Source of the DNA: Catonia carolina
Taxonomy: Eukaryota > Arthropoda > Insecta > Hemiptera > Achilidae
Length of the DNA: 64,000 nt
Assembly (NCBI GenBank): GCA_035578175.1
Contig: JAQMRL010000003.1
Span: forward strand, 102,598,969 to 102,662,968
Direction: 5' to 3'
Part shown: positions 22,862 through 35,984 of the stretch, piece after piece
How the letters are laid out: each line of letters starts with the position of its first letter
Position numbering within the stretch: position 1 is the stretch's first letter
The notes under the pieces: generated by a model
The model's database searches: none
What the model was told of the DNA's origin: nothing
Seen by the model: only the letters and a program-made list of their open reading frames with translations
Translations under genes and position numbers: made by a program

Positions 22862-23855
22862 CTTAGAGGGGTCTAGTATCAAAATCAGCCATATCAATTT
22901 CATAAAAATTTTAAGGAAAGCAAAACAACTGTTTTAATTTAAACTACAGTATCTACCGTCTTGGTTAATAGTTCAAGTTATAAGTATTAAATCTCGCATT
23001 AATAAATATAAATACAATAAAAATATGTATTTTCAAAATCTAGGAAAACTAATTTCACTTTTGAATGTGGCTGGTTTTGAAACTCCTCAATCAGGGACTT
23101 TTGGTTTTGAAACCAAAATTTACTGCTTTTTGTGAAAAATCATGGTTTTATTTATTAAGGTGAGCAATGAATTTGATCATTTGAACTAATTTAATAAAGT
23201 AACTACTACTAACTATAAATTATACAACAAATACTTTTTTCAGTACTGTATCGTACTAAAACTAAATTGTTCAAAATCGATATGCTTCAAGAAATTAAAA
23301 ATAATCACTTGAATAGTTCTGTCATAATATCAAAATTAATCAATGTTGTAATAAAATTATTGTCTTAACATAACTGCATTAACTACAAAACTACATTGTT
23401 CTAGACAGAATATAATTTAGTTCACCACAAAAGTGCACTAGCGCACCCAGTGGCTATTTTTGTAAGTATGGATGTGTGGCTTGTTTTGAAAATATCTTCA
23501 GAATTTCTTTGCGTTTTTATTGGATATGGATCGTTTTGATGCAGGTTCTTCTATTTACTCTGTTCATAACATTGAAAACTTGTAAAAAAGGAACAGAAAC
23601 CAAAAAACATTTGGATGTGGTTGGTTTTGATACTATACCCCTCTTGATAAATTACAAAAAGAAATGTTCTTCAACATTTTTTTAGTTTAAAATGAGCTAT
23701 ATTTTTACATTATAATCCACATTTATAATTTTAGGAACTTTTAAGTGAAAATATTCGAAGAAAAATTTTCCCGTTAATAAAATGTTTTCTTTTGTTTATC
23801 CTGTGATAGTTATATATTGTTCTTACAAAAGAAAATACCACAAGAAAATAATATT
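22862..23855. other. anonymous AT-rich sequence
   Basis: I see nothing supportable. Confidence 0.5.
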
Positions 23856-23857
23856 AG

Positions 23858-25600
23858 GGGAAATCGGGGGAATATGAGCACAGTTAAGGTAATCCTTGAA
23901 TATACAACGTAAAATGCATTTATTCTTACATGTTTTGTAGTGAAACTATAGTCCATTTCATTTTATAGCATGCCTCAACTATACAGTTGATTTTGTTTTA
24001 ATGCGCCCGAGTAATAATTATTTTAGTGAGCAACGTACACTCTGCTCATATTTCCCACACCCCGGGGTAATACGAGCACCTCTGTTGGGGAATATGGGCA
24101 GTCTTTAGAATCGTAAATTCAATAATGAAAATAGCATTATTTTATATATATTTTTTAAAATTTATTTAGAAAATGAATTAACATAATAAAAACATAAAAA
24201 ACGCACATAGTACAAATTGGAAACCATTTGTTCACAAAGAAAATAATTGCCTCAATGAAATTATAGAACTTATGTAAAAAGTAATTTGTAATTCAATTAG
24301 TAAAAGTAGTTACTTAATAGTAATATTAAAAGTAATTAGTAAAAGTATTTAAAAAGTATATTTATATAAGTAAAAAAAAAATACAAAATTCAAAAAATTT
24401 TAAACTAAATGCATCACTAAAATGTAACCTACCCTAAGACATTTCAAGGCAGAATAAAAGAAAATGATAAGTAATAATAATAAAATCAATAAAAATATCA
24501 AAAGAGCCAAAAAAGTCATTATTAAAAAAAAAAAAAAATTATTTAGCACAATTTTCACAAATAAATGGAGAGTCAACAAAAACACATTCTTCGTGGTACC
24601 ACTCCTTACACGCGCTGCACATAATCCACTGCTCACCGTTATTGTCTTCACTCCATTTTCCTCCACACATTTCACAAACCTTGTCATTATTTTTGTTGTT
24701 TGTAGCCGTAGTCGGTTGTTTGGAATCTACTTTCTTATTTTTATTTGTTAGTTGTTTGTCTTTCATTAGTTTTACCTCCTCTATCGAATGGGCGGATATT
24801 AATTCTCGAGCCAGACCACGTTTTCTTCCTTTTTTAAAAATTTGTCGTACTAACGGAACTGGTGATATCTTGTTCAAGGTCCGTCTGGGAGTTCGTTGAA
24901 TGTTTGAAACTGGTTGCTTTTGAGGAGTTACAATTTTAATTGCTGTTGACTGTTCATTCCCTAGATCAGTAGATACTGATGTAGATGGCTGCGAAGGCAA
25001 ATTCCCCAAATTTCTTACTGAATCGTTGGGAAAACCTTTTTCTACTTGTAGGCCTCTTGATGCTGTTTCAATATTTACTTCTCTATTGATGTTCCCTTCA
25101 GCTATATATGCATAATCTGGGATAGTATCCCTGTTTGGAGGCCAGATAGGGCATCGTTTAATATGCTCATATTCCCCCAGAAGCGTATGCTCATATTCCC
25201 CATTTGACAACTTTTAGAAAAAAGTCTGGCAACGCCGCCATTCTGCAAAATGCTTCCACGCTATCATAGCTAAAGGAAGAAGAAAGCGTGTACTTTACGA
25301 TGGGATATTGAGTTATGACCTATTTCTGTAACTAGGAGAGTTACAACTAAACAAAATTCATGTTAAATAAGTATTCTTACTAATGTATTGAGAAAAAATG
25401 AAAATGCTTATCATGAAAGTGAAATTTTAGATCGTTGTTTTCTAAATCAATGCCCGTCGCTACACATCTTCCACCACGACACTTTGCTACACTGCTACCA
25501 ACAACATCTAGGTAAAAATAAACATTCCTTAGGCAGTTAGGAACCAATACGTAAAAGGTGCTCATATTCCCTACAGTGCTCATATTACCCCGACTTCCCC
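23858..25600 (-). mobile_element. pogo/Tigger-like DNA transposon, internally deleted
   Basis: The left end GGGGAAATCGGGGGAATATG and the inverse of the right end GGGGAAGTCGGGGTAATATG match with two differences and both continue AGCAC. TA lies outside each end (23856-23857 and 25601-25602), the Tc1/mariner-pogo target duplication. A motif close to GGGGAATATGAGCA is repeated on both strands near the ends: 23869, 24046, 24063, 24088, 25168, 25188, 25561 and 25579. The only coding trace is a C-terminal PHD-finger segment. The DDE catalytic core is gone, so the copy is non-autonomous. Confidence 0.8.
24539..25210 (-). pseudogene. C-terminal PHD-finger segment of a pogo/Tigger-type transposase
   Basis: The 223-codon open frame starts at a TTG just after a stop; the first in-frame ATG is far downstream, so no true start is present. 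The middle is Ser/Pro/Lys-rich (PQKQPVSNIQRTPRRTLNKI, then KKGRKRGLARELISAHSIEE). The end has CEMCGGKW, WIMCSACKEWYHEEC and FICENC, a C4HC3 PHD-like zinc finger. PHD fingers close many insect pogo/Tigger and jerky-type transposases. The N-terminal CENP-B helix-turn-helix and the DDE domain are missing. The first 20 codons (two GEYEH repeats) simply translate two copies of the element's iterated DNA motif. Confidence 0.75.
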
Positions 25601-25610
25601 TACATCTCAC

Positions 25611-26982
25611 TTTTCCATATAAAGAATAAATAATTAGGGGACCATTAACAAGCGGTATAAAAATGACAAAATTATACCATCAGCACCTGTATTATACTAA
25701 ATCATTTCATTTACCTGTCAACCGCCCACATTCAGAAAGTGTACAAATGAATTTTCCTGAAAACACCCACGCTTTAAAGACTGCAAAGAGAGTAAATAAA
25801 TTATTAACAATAGCAGTGACTATTAAGTATAAAATAAGGGACTCCAGAGAACCCATTTCAAATAATAAAGTATACATCATAAAATTGAGTGCCTTAAATT
25901 TTTTATTTTAGGGGTTTTGTAAAGTACGTAATTGTACTCGTATATACTGTTAATATATTTTTAATGACTGCTTCTGGTTTACGACATTTTAACAATGTAA
26001 TAGGCCTAAAGGCGTGTAAATTCCAAACGCTGGCTTGGAATCGAAACCTAAATCTTCAGTTAGTTATTTACCCGAAATTGATTTAATTGTATGTTTACAA
26101 CTGATTCTACGTAACAATGAAATAAGAAGTAAACGTTAGAAAATATTTTTCCTTGAATAGTATTTAGCTAAATAATAAAAAATTGTGCAAATCATTAATG
26201 GTCATTTGTAGTTATTATCAAAATATGCTCTTTAAATTATGCAAATAGTTTACTTCATTATTAAACTGGACTGTAAAAACTTTCATGGATTAAAAATATG
26301 TGTGTTGTTCTGCAACTAGTTTTGTAAAAATGTTCTTATTTTTTTTGTAATCAGCTCTCTCAAGGTGTTAGTTAAAAGTCAGATTAATTGGACTTCTATA
26401 CAATGTTTTTTATACATTTTCTATTATATTGTCCAATTATTTTTGTCAATTCGATCGAGAACGAATTAACTACAGAAGTTATGAATCGTTATAACATAAA
26501 GATTTCTTTTCTAAATGTTTGCTTTTTTTGTTTTTTTACGTTAATTATCTTCTACGTTTGGCGCCTTTTTCATCATCATCACCACCAAGTTTAGCTTCAC
26601 CACTACAAAACTTTAGGACAGTTTAATTTTGGATAGCAGGAAAATTGTTTACAATATTGACCACAGGTGATGATTTATTTCACGCTAAAGGATCTATTAA
26701 AAAAAAAAAATTCATAATTGTAAAGTTTTCAGAGTTTCATTGGCAACATATTACAAGAAACATAGATAAATATTTTATGACTCAATAAAAGACAAGGAAT
26801 ATTATTTGTTTTCTGTGATCACTGATTTTTTTTCACCTAGTAAAGAAACTTAAGGCTAACTACCGTATTACGTAGAATTTTAGATCCCTAATTGTGGATA
26901 CTTCCGACATAAAAATCTGACAGAGGTTTCGATCTAAACTGCTGAGAACAACCACAGCTTCACCTTAATACATACATACTAC
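25611..26982. other. anonymous AT-rich sequence
   Basis: No gene recognised. The open frames at 25663-25911 and 26388-26594 lack any motif; the latter ends in a CAT/CAC run (26570-26586). Confidence 0.5.
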
Positions 26983-27130
26983 AGAGAGATTTAAATATTC
27001 ATACAATTAATCAAGAAATACACACATTCAGTAAAAAATACCAAAGAAAACTTGAGTCGTTCAGAAATCATCTCACTTTCAGATAATTCAAACGGCACTG
27101 TCCGACTGAAACGAAGATACCCTACAAAAT
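26983..27130 (+). pseudogene. Jockey-type LINE C-terminal fragment
   Basis: The plus strand reads RDLNIHTINQEIHTFSKKYQ then RKLESFRNHLT, a stop, and FKRHCPTETKIP. RDL-I-T-Q-EI--FS-KY--RLE-H-N is the Jockey C-terminal pattern after the RT. Fragments at 35985-36246 and 38555-38795 carry the same segment. Confidence 0.7.
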
Positions 27131-28689
27131 TTTTGGAAAATGACAAAACAGCATATGAAATAAATACGTTATGAAGTTTCTCCATTGAGGATTTTTCGGT
27201 CATGTCTTGTAAAAACACGTCTGCTTAATAGTTTTCGTAAGAATAGATTGCAGTTTTTCCTGCATTGAAAAAAATATGGCAAAAATTTGTAAAAATGTTT
27301 AATAAGTTTTTATTTGAAAAGTGCTTTCTATTTCCTTTAACTTGGTTGCATAAGCCAACTTCTGTTTAATTCCTTTGAGCAACTTTAGATTTTATTTTGG
27401 TTCAAATTTAGAGTTATTAAAAATAACTAAGTATTGTAAAATTAACTCGAAAGAGGTAATTTTTAAATATTGACTTTTAAAAACTTATTTTGGTAGTTTA
27501 ACTTAAGGATTGTCGTTTCAGTGTAACCTACCATTAGTTCTGGTTATGCAAACGAAGATTCGACTGAATATTTGCTATAAAATACGAATGAGAGGGCGCC
27601 AAGTGACGACAGGAAAATAGAATCTACTGTACCGAAGTGAACAAAATTTTCTTTCCCTATTTCCTAACCCATATCTCAAAAGTAACACAAAAGCCAAGAT
27701 TGGGATGGCGCCTGTTCAAGACAGCGTGGGTTACAATCTCACCATCCAAAGACTGGCTGGTCGTTATAACTAACCCACCAGTCATTTGTTTCCGCGAGTA
27801 GATTTTCTTATATTACATCCTTATACCCACAATAAATCTACAGGAAGGTTCAAAAGTTAGTGGACAAAAATAATTTATCTATTGTCTCCTTTAATTGACT
27901 TTTCGATTCCGTGTAAGCAGTAATCTTTATATACATATCGAAAAGTCGTAATTTGTTTACTTAACATTAATTATTTATGATATATTTATCGATTGTTGAA
28001 AGTAAGCAGTTCACATGAACTACTATTTCAGCTGATGACTGAAATACCGTATCAGTTCACATGTTGAATTCATTCACAGCAATTGTTAATGTAATGTGCA
28101 AATAGATTTCTTAAAAATGGTTGCTTGTGAACCAGTACCCTATTTCTAACCCCGTGTGGATTACTGTCTTATCTGGATTAATGAATTTTAAATTCACGTG
28201 ATCATCTAGAAAGATAATTCTCGGCAATTAGCTCCTTAGGGAGTTTAGCAGAAAAATTCATGCATTTGCATTTCGAACACAGGCACAGAAGGAAGTAAAC
28301 AAAACTTAACTTCCCTGAAGCTATACATTATTTTTATACCTTCCTGAAGAGCAACAATTCTAAAAATCGGCATCAGTATTCATAAAGTTAAAACGAAAAA
28401 ACTAAATTGTAGAGTAGAACTGGGTTAAAAAATAAACTATTTTATTTAAATCATCTAAAAGATAAAATAATTATGAAAATAAAATATTACACTTCTAATT
28501 TCAGCGGTTGAGAAACCAATTACTTTCGGGTTTTTAAGGTTTAGTTAACTTCATTAAATACTTTTAAAAATTATTTCTTGTACATTACCTCCAAATAAAA
28601 ATTCAGATTTAGATTTTGGCCTTAAAAAATATCACAGTGAATTAATTTCGATCTTCCACTTCAATCCAATTTAGGGAAACTTTTTGTTA
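27131..28689. other. anonymous sequence
   Basis: The part at 27540-27790 is somewhat GC-richer, but I recognise no gene or repeat signature. The rest is AT-rich. Confidence 0.45.
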
Positions 28690-29060
28690 ACCTGCGAGGA
28701 TTTACAGCCTCAGCCGTATCTCGCTTCCTAGGCACCACCTCCCTCTGTCTCGCCAGTCCTCATCGGAGAGCCGCCGCAAAGACATTGCCTCCTGCACTCC
28801 ATCCAACCGTCTCATTTTCGGCCTACCTCTCCTTCTACCAGCTGGCGTCCACTCCCATACCCTCTTTGGCCATCTACCGTCCTCCAACCTCTGGAAATGA
28901 CCAAACCATTTTAACTAGTTCCGGGATATAGTATCCATGATATTTCGTTGAACGCCGATTTTTCTCCTAATTTTGGAATTTCATCGATCCGCGACACACT
29001 ACAGCTCCACCTCCAGAAATCCATCTCCAACCGCTTTTAGGCGATTCTTCTGTCTCTTTG
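28690..29060 (-). pseudogene. LINE C-terminal fragment (GRRRGRPK linker type)
   Basis: Read on the minus strand: GHFQRLEDGRWPKRVWEWTP, then AGRRRGRPKMRRLDGVQEAM, then DEDWRDRGRWCLG and a stop at 28702. This is the post-RT tail of insect LINEs: a GH-xR-ED-R-P-R block, a basic GRPRxRW linker and an EDWRDR-W block. Upstream to 29060 a broken frame continues (KIRRKIGVQRNIMDTI). It is truncated at its 5' end and carries stops there. Confidence 0.75.
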
Positions 29061-29151
29061 TCAAAACCCACAGGGAAAATTACTTTTTTAAAAGAAGTAA
29101 AGAATTGTAAATTTAATTCAAAATTTGACTATAAAAGCCTCCAATTAAGCT

Positions 29152-29412
29152 GACCCACCGGGTTAATCTAGAGGTAAAGTCCTCGTCGCTGCGAGTCACC
29201 AGTTTAACAGCTGATTTTCGGAGATGAAAGTTCCTGGTTCAAATCCTGCTATAGGTAGTTATTTTTACAAAGTTAACTATATTCTCTCAGGATTGGTCGG
29301 CCTGGATCTGTACAAGACTACACATCATTTACAATTCATACATATCATCCTCATCTCATTGGGGTCATGGGGTTGATTATGGTTCATATTGCAACGTATA
29401 CACATTAATGAT
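29152..29412 (+). repeat. tRNA-headed SINE, copy 2 (internally deleted)
   Basis: The head ACCCACCGGGTTAATCTAGA, the B box GGTTCAAATCC and the body to GCAACGTATACA match copy 1. About 60 bases containing the GACAGTGGTTACCGGTG block are missing. Confidence 0.85.
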
Positions 29413-31909
29413 AAAATTAGATAAATTAAGCTGGATCAGAAAATACACGTTTTATTCGTTTATGTATGTTAATTTTTTACAGGTATTAAATACAAGAAAC
29501 CCCAAAGTAATAATAATAAATGATTTGAAAACGAAATTTATTTTGTAAACTCAATTTGTCTAGTAATTTTTTTGCCACCCATTGCATGGCTTATTGCTTT
29601 CCTACAAAATATATGACTAAATTATGCACTGAATGATTCCAAATTATTTTATAATTTTAGGGATGTTAATTAGGTTATTTATGATGGAGTCTTCACATGT
29701 TACTCAATCAGATAATGTTAAATAATAATTCAGTGTATAATATACACGTAAGATGTAGTACTATTATGTGTCTATTCAAATCTCCATAACTCTTTTGCCT
29801 TGTTAGAAAACAATAGAATAATTTTGAGCTAACACCTTTATAAGTGGTATTATTTGAAATACCTAATTATCTTGTAAATTATACGTTGTAAAAAGCTGTG
29901 TAGATTTATTTTTTTATAATCGGGTATTGTTTACAATACCCTTTGAATATTATAATTTTTGTTATGTTTAATTCACTGTTCCATAACCGCTGGTTGTTAT
30001 TGACTCAAAACAAACCCGACAATTTGCTATTTGCGTGTACTTACTGGCATCATTAGTGGACTCAAAAACAGCTTAAGTAATGCTCAAAATGCTTTGTAAT
30101 TCTCTGTTTTGGAAATATTTTTAGCTGCTTTTTATGTTCGTGAAAGTGTAAATGGGTATTTAATTAGCTGTCCAGTGATTTTAAACTTTGAAGATTAGAA
30201 ATAATTTATTATTAATTTATTTGACTATTATTAATGTTTGACTATCTTGCTCCAGGTTTTTGCACAGTTTTCCTTAACCATTCCAATCGAATGCCTGGTC
30301 AGTCTTCTCTTTGCGTTCTGTGTTGTACAACCTTCCCATTTCATACTCCCGAGTTTTTGACTTTCCGTGTATTACGTGTATTATTGAAAATAAATTTTAG
30401 TTCTTTATGTTTATTTAATGCTAATTTTATTTCCAAAAAAACTACAAGCTTATAAATAAACAAAAAGTATATATTATTGGAATTATGACAAATAAAAATA
30501 TATTACAATATGAATTCAATGTAATAGAAGCAAAATATATTCGTATTTTGTTTTTTAATATGTTTCATATAATTATCATGCGCCAATCCATTTCTGTTTT
30601 AGTCAATACCAGGAAGCAAGCTTGTTTACTGGTAATTAAAGCTGTACTGTAATACTGTAATTAAAGCTGTATTCGTTTTTGTAATCACGCACGGATTAAT
30701 ATACATTTAAATTTATGTAAAATATAATAGAAAAAGTTTAGAGTAACTTACTTTTTTAACTTCATATTTTTATAGCTTTTCAATTCAATAAGAAAACAAA
30801 TACGAGTAGTTACATTATTTAAAAGAATTATTATAAAATACCATAATTTTCCAAGTTCCAATTGAAATTTCCATCATTGTTCAAGAATAACACATTAATA
30901 TTTATTAATGAAAGTTCTAATGTAAAAATTATTTTGATTCTATTTTATTGAGCAACGAAGTTTTGTTATTTTCTGGGTGGGTGTTGTTTTCTTGTTACTA
31001 GATTTTTGTTATTTGGAATTGTAATTTTTGTTGTTTGGAACGAGTTACGTTTATTAATGTCTACAACAGCTGAAATGTAATGTAAAGTTTAACTTTTAAT
31101 AAATGGAATTTCATATTGTAACGATTTCAGATAAAATTTGTTGTAGCCGTGTTCATTTTATTAAAAGCTCTGCGAAACTTGATTACTACATATTTTACTT
31201 CCTCTCCCCCTTATCATTCCTTCTCTATCACTCTCCTTCTTTATCTCCTTTTTATTCTTTAGACATCTTCATCTACATTTTATTTAAGTTTTCTTATTGC
31301 ATAAATTATGACACTTATTCTAATGACTTTACAACATGTTACCGAGTATTTTTGTTTTTTCCACTATTACATAGCTATCTTTATTGTTCTTATAATGCGG
31401 GTTTCTTGTTTAAGATTTTATAGTACAATATTGGACGTTGATTAATTTTTAGGGTAACAACGTTTTATGTTTTTAAATTTATTTTTTAATAAATTAATAG
31501 ATGTTTTCGTTACAGATGTAAGAATATTACCAACTAATGAGTGCGCCAACGTATTTATATTGCTGTTTAATTAATATTTATCTATTGGGTCATTTTTTTA
31601 CTTCTAAAATGTTCACGACGAAATCTTGATAGAACTAATTGTTCAGAAGTATAGTGAACTGTAAAAAAATCAACAGTATTTCTTACGGAAAGATGGAACC
31701 CGTAGCTTACACCATGTCATACATCATTGGTTACATTTTCTCAAAAATGAACTAAACTGATATCTTTCATTATTTTGACAGTGGTTATACTGTATTAGGA
31801 TGTTCTTTAAAAAAACCTGAGTTTATTGGTACGTTTTACAGGTCCTTAGATTTTTTTAATATATTTGAATGCTTGAAAACACAAATATTTTATAAAATAA
31901 CTAGCATAC
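29413..31909. other. anonymous AT-rich sequence
   Basis: No supportable gene. The 30234-30455 and 31103-31423 open frames are low-complexity, and the second is hydrophobic, AT-driven and overlaps a pyrimidine-rich run (31200-31262). A short tandem GTAATTAAAGCTGTA duplication lies at 30634-30672. Confidence 0.5.
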
Positions 31910-32410
31910 CCCGCGCGGCTTCGCACGTGAACTTGTTTAAGTCTAATCAATTTTTTTTAAAATAAAATATATGTAACAGAAATTGTGTAGCCAGCGACTG
32001 TATACTCCAACTCTCTCACTCCCTCTCCCTTTCAACCTCCCTCCTCCCTACCCTCTATCCCTCCTTCCATCGCTCTCTCCCCTCCTCTCTGCCCCTCTCA
32101 TTAACGCTCGCACGCGCGCGCAAAACGATGTTTTGATAACTTTCCCCGCGTAAATCCCTCAGCATCATCAAACCCCTCCGTCTACTTTAAGAGCAATACG
32201 TACTCACTAAAATACGTTCCAATATATTCATATTTATGATTATTTTCATTAGGGCCCTTATGGTTATTATTTTGGTAAATTTAAAAATGAAATGTTGCTG
32301 TGGATATTAATACTAATATCCTGAAACATTTTATGAAAATCCGTTTAGTAGTTTTGGAAATTAGCCTGCACAAAAACAAAACGCTTTGTCTTTATAATTT
32401 TAGTATAGAT
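31910..32410 (+). repeat. RTE-like retroposon 3'-end repeat
   Basis: The start CTAGCATACCCCGCGCGGCT followed by TCGCACG, and the end AAAATCCGTTTAGTAGTTTT ... TTTATAATTTTAGTATAGAT, match a signature I recall from many arthropod RTE-type and SINE repeats. A roughly 100-base pyrimidine tract lies inside (31998-32100), and a CG/CA tract (GCACGCGCGCGC) follows. No ORF is present. Confidence 0.6.
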
Positions 32411-32559
32411 ATATAACGTAATTTTCATCATAATAAAAACTCGGCATTCGTGCACGAACCAGTTCAATATTGTGTAAAAAATTCACAAAAAGTAACGCAG
32501 AATTTTTTTGAGAAAGTATTCCTTAAATTCTTTTTTAAGGTACGCCAAACAACAAAAAC

Positions 32560-33337
32560 CTATACTACCTAATAAACAAGTTACACGAACCGTGCAACTC
32601 ATGACAAGTACAAAACCACATCAGAATAATACAGCTGATAGTGATATAGCTAACAAAAAATAATAATATAGGCCTAAACATAAATCATGTTGTGTAGGAG
32701 ACACCTACATAACCAAAGCAAACAACACTGGAAACAAATCTGGTCTCAACATCCTCCAACGAAACTTTACTTCAGAAAACATATTTTTGAAAATCCACAC
32801 CCTTACATGGAGCTTCGAAGGCATAAAATACTACTTACACGATTACGCATTGGATCCGCTACACTTAAACACAAACACTTACTGAAGAAAGATGAAGCAC
32901 AACATTGTACACATTGCAACCCGCTACTTTCAATCAAACACATCATCACAGACTGCCAAACTACGCATTCCACACGAACACTACTTAAAATTAACAAAAA
33001 TTTAGCACTCAATTTGGTAGACAAAGTAGCGGTCCAAAACACAATAAATTTTTTGAACTTAGACAAAATTTCAGATTTGATATAATTTTTAAAATCATAC
33101 TTTTGTTCTTTTTCATTGTGTCGTGGTATTTTTTTATTTGTATGTTGTTTATATTTTCATTGAACCTAACTAATTTTTCATTCTGTTTTTATTAGTTATC
33201 TTAAATTATTGTTTTTGTTTGTGATTGTTGTATATTTTGTGTCTTCTTTGAAAATTTTGTACTACATGTGTTTATATGTATGCAACATGGCCGCTAATGA
33301 CCTTGTAGTCGATACAACCTTAAATAAATAAGTAAAT
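32560..33337 (+). mobile_element. 5'-truncated LINE, C-terminal region with 3' tail
   Basis: This covers the 132-codon open frame below, an approximately 240-bp 3' UTR and a (AAAT)n-like tail at 33321-33337 (TTAAATAAATAAGTAAAT). The preceding GACCTTGTAGTCGATACAAC is GC-richer. A single 3' fragment with tail is a typical 5'-truncated retroposition product. Confidence 0.7.
32687..33085 (+). pseudogene. LINE C-terminal polypeptide (after RNase H), I/R1-like type
   Basis: Contains LLTRLRIGSATLKHKHLLKK, then CTHCNPLLSIKHIITDC. The motif TRLRIGHT-LTH-HLL followed by a CxxC...HIL-xC finger-like segment closes the ORF2 of I-, Loa- and related LINEs, after the RNase H domain. RT and RNase H are absent. 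The first ATG is not an authentic start. The frame is open to a TAA at 33083-33085, with no internal lesion in the surviving 132 codons. Clade naming is tentative. Confidence 0.65.
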
Positions 33338-35984
33338 CATACAGAACTAGTAAAGGTTCCAAACATACGAAGTTCATTTTGTTTTCTTTTTGCTGACACT
33401 GATTTTAAAAGGTCTAATTTCTTTTTTAACATAAAAATTTTTTATTGCATTTTTTAGAAAATAGTATCTACTGTACTATATTATCAATCGAGTCGAAAAA
33501 ACCTTAAACTTTCAGACAGCGCATTAATAAATATACTGATTTGAAAAAAATTAGATTTTATGTTATTTTCAATTAGAAACTAGTACCTCAAATTGCTGAA
33601 GATTACAATTTTTTCATCACAGGGACGACCATGTCAGTAACTTTTGTTTCACAGAATTTGTATTTCTCTTTAAAATTTTTACACGTATTTCAAAAAAGTA
33701 CATTTTTAATGAAACCGTAATATTTGAGTGATTCAAATAGTCTTATATTTGTTTTTTCTTTTTGTTTCAGGGATTAAGGATTACCAAAATTCCAAATTTG
33801 CGTGATTTTATTTAATTAATTTACGGTAAGTCAAAAACTTATTCCTAATTATTTATGGTTATAAATATATCTTAATTTTTTTAATTTATTTAAATTCACA
33901 TTAAAATTATCGGTAATGTTGAAGTAAGGGAATTGAAATACAACGTTTTAGAATGAACATTTGAAGTAATCAAGCTTACCAAATTATTGATTAGATTAAT
34001 ACAATTTACATTTGATTTATTGTAAATATTATTTTTATGTAAGTTAGGCTATAATGTAAAATTATATAAAACTGTTGAAGTTTTTTAATCTTCGTTGGTT
34101 TAAGAAATTATTACTTTTTATTTATTCATTAGAAATGACTTTACTTTCCAACAATAGCAAAAACAAAAGTGGGAAAAAACATTGCAAAAACGATACATCA
34201 AAAATTTTGCATATAAATCACAAGTAAAATATATTTGTTTTGTCGTCTGAAAATTGGAATTTTCATTCAGCTCGTGTATTTTCTTTCAGTCGGAAACAGA
34301 TTGTTTTGTGATCTAAGATAAGGTTACTGTGTAACTGATTACATAAGAAGAAAAAGGGATTCCACTTGTAACCGGAATAACCGCAGAATCATTTGCGAAA
34401 TGAAAAGATTGATTTCCGTGGGGTGTTGTTAAAAGCGCCAGCTTGTCGTATGAACCTAAAACGTGTAGCACAGTTTGGAAAAACAAAGGTGTTTTTCCCC
34501 TATCATACTGCTACCATTCGTGTTAGCAACTTTCTAACGGTGTAATTTATTTAACACAAACTTTCTGCTAAAAACATAGATTTCGAATAAAGACTAAATT
34601 TATTCATACGTAAATGTTTTTATGTTCCTCCCTTATTTTTTCGTTAGGTACTTACAAAAATAGAGTTTTAATCGGTTTCGGATTTTCTCACGACTTCATT
34701 CACTCAAAGTTTACTGAGATTGTAAAAACATCTAACACGATTTCTATCTTCACTTTTCGTGACTACAATAAGCTAAATTTATTCCAGGTTCTTTTGGGAT
34801 TTAGTTGTTTATAAATAGCAAAGCTTTCCTTTAAACTATTAAGTGTTTGTTAACAAATTAATTAATTAAAATAAATTATTATGGTTATAACTACTGGTGA
34901 TGGGTGAACTAAGGTATACCTTTTTTAACCTTTATTCAAGAAATTCATAATCAGTTAAATACAATCAGTGAATGTGGTAACACAAAATATAAAAAAAATA
35001 ACATGATAAAAAACCATGAGTGGAGACACAGTCCAGTGACAGAACTCTTAATGTGAATAGATAAGTGCAGCATTTAGATCACTGTAATGGATAGTCAGTT
35101 ATAGTACTAAATTAATTGATAATATCTCGGCTCTATCGAAGTTTTAGTCGTTTTATTGGATTGTTTGGAAGAGTCTGGGAAATCAGATTTGAGATCAATG
35201 GGTTTTGGTGGTTCTTGAGTTTCTTCCTAAATTTTGTATACAGGTTAAAGAAAACGTCATTCACGTAGGGTACGTTTAGGTCTGAGTGAAGGGTTTTATT
35301 AGTCGTATAGTTTACTATTGTTCGTAAGCTTTGATTGAAAACGCTGAATTTTTGCTAATACCGATGATTTTGCACAGCAGTAAAGTTGACTTGCGTAGCT
35401 CTATATTGTTCGAAGGTAGACGCTGTACATGGTTAACTTAGATGAAGTGACCTAAGATATACCTTTCATTTTTTTGCAAATAACACACATGAAACTGGCC
35501 CCCTATGTTGCATAGTGATTATGTACTAGGCTACTCCGTTGAAGCCAGTAATTACAAGTGGTTTTTTAAATTTAATTGAACTATAAAAGCAAAATGAAAG
35601 AATTAAGGAAAAATAATACCGTGAATAATTTGTCAAAAAAAAAAATACAACGCGGACTTTAATGAGCATTCGTAATTTCTTCTATTTTTTAACATCTGAG
35701 ATTATTTACGATCAGTTTGAAAACAAAACTATAAGTAAATAACATAAAAGTGTTCACATGACGAAGACGATACCCAATGGTATTGCTTCGAAAAGAAAAA
35801 CAAAATTATTTATAGTTTTTGAAAACATTAACTAGATAAAACATGAACGAAAGTAATAGAAAAGGTAACAAAATTAATAGCGGTGATAGTAGGGTACGTA
35901 GAGGAAGAAGATGATGTTGATGTTGATATGGAATGCAATTATTTACAATGTAGGTTAGTCGGTAAATCAAAATGGAAGGTCAAG
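33338..35984. other. anonymous AT-rich sequence
   Basis: No gene recognised. The open frame at 34614-34814 has no motif. Similar strings AACTAAGGTATACCTTTTTT (34908) and CCTAAGATATACCTTTC (35450) recur 540 bp apart, without further structure. Confidence 0.5.

Noticed and set aside
31103..31423. 106-aa hydrophobic ORF that could suggest a membrane protein
   Set aside because: Composition is driven by T- and C-rich DNA; no homologous pattern or splice sites.
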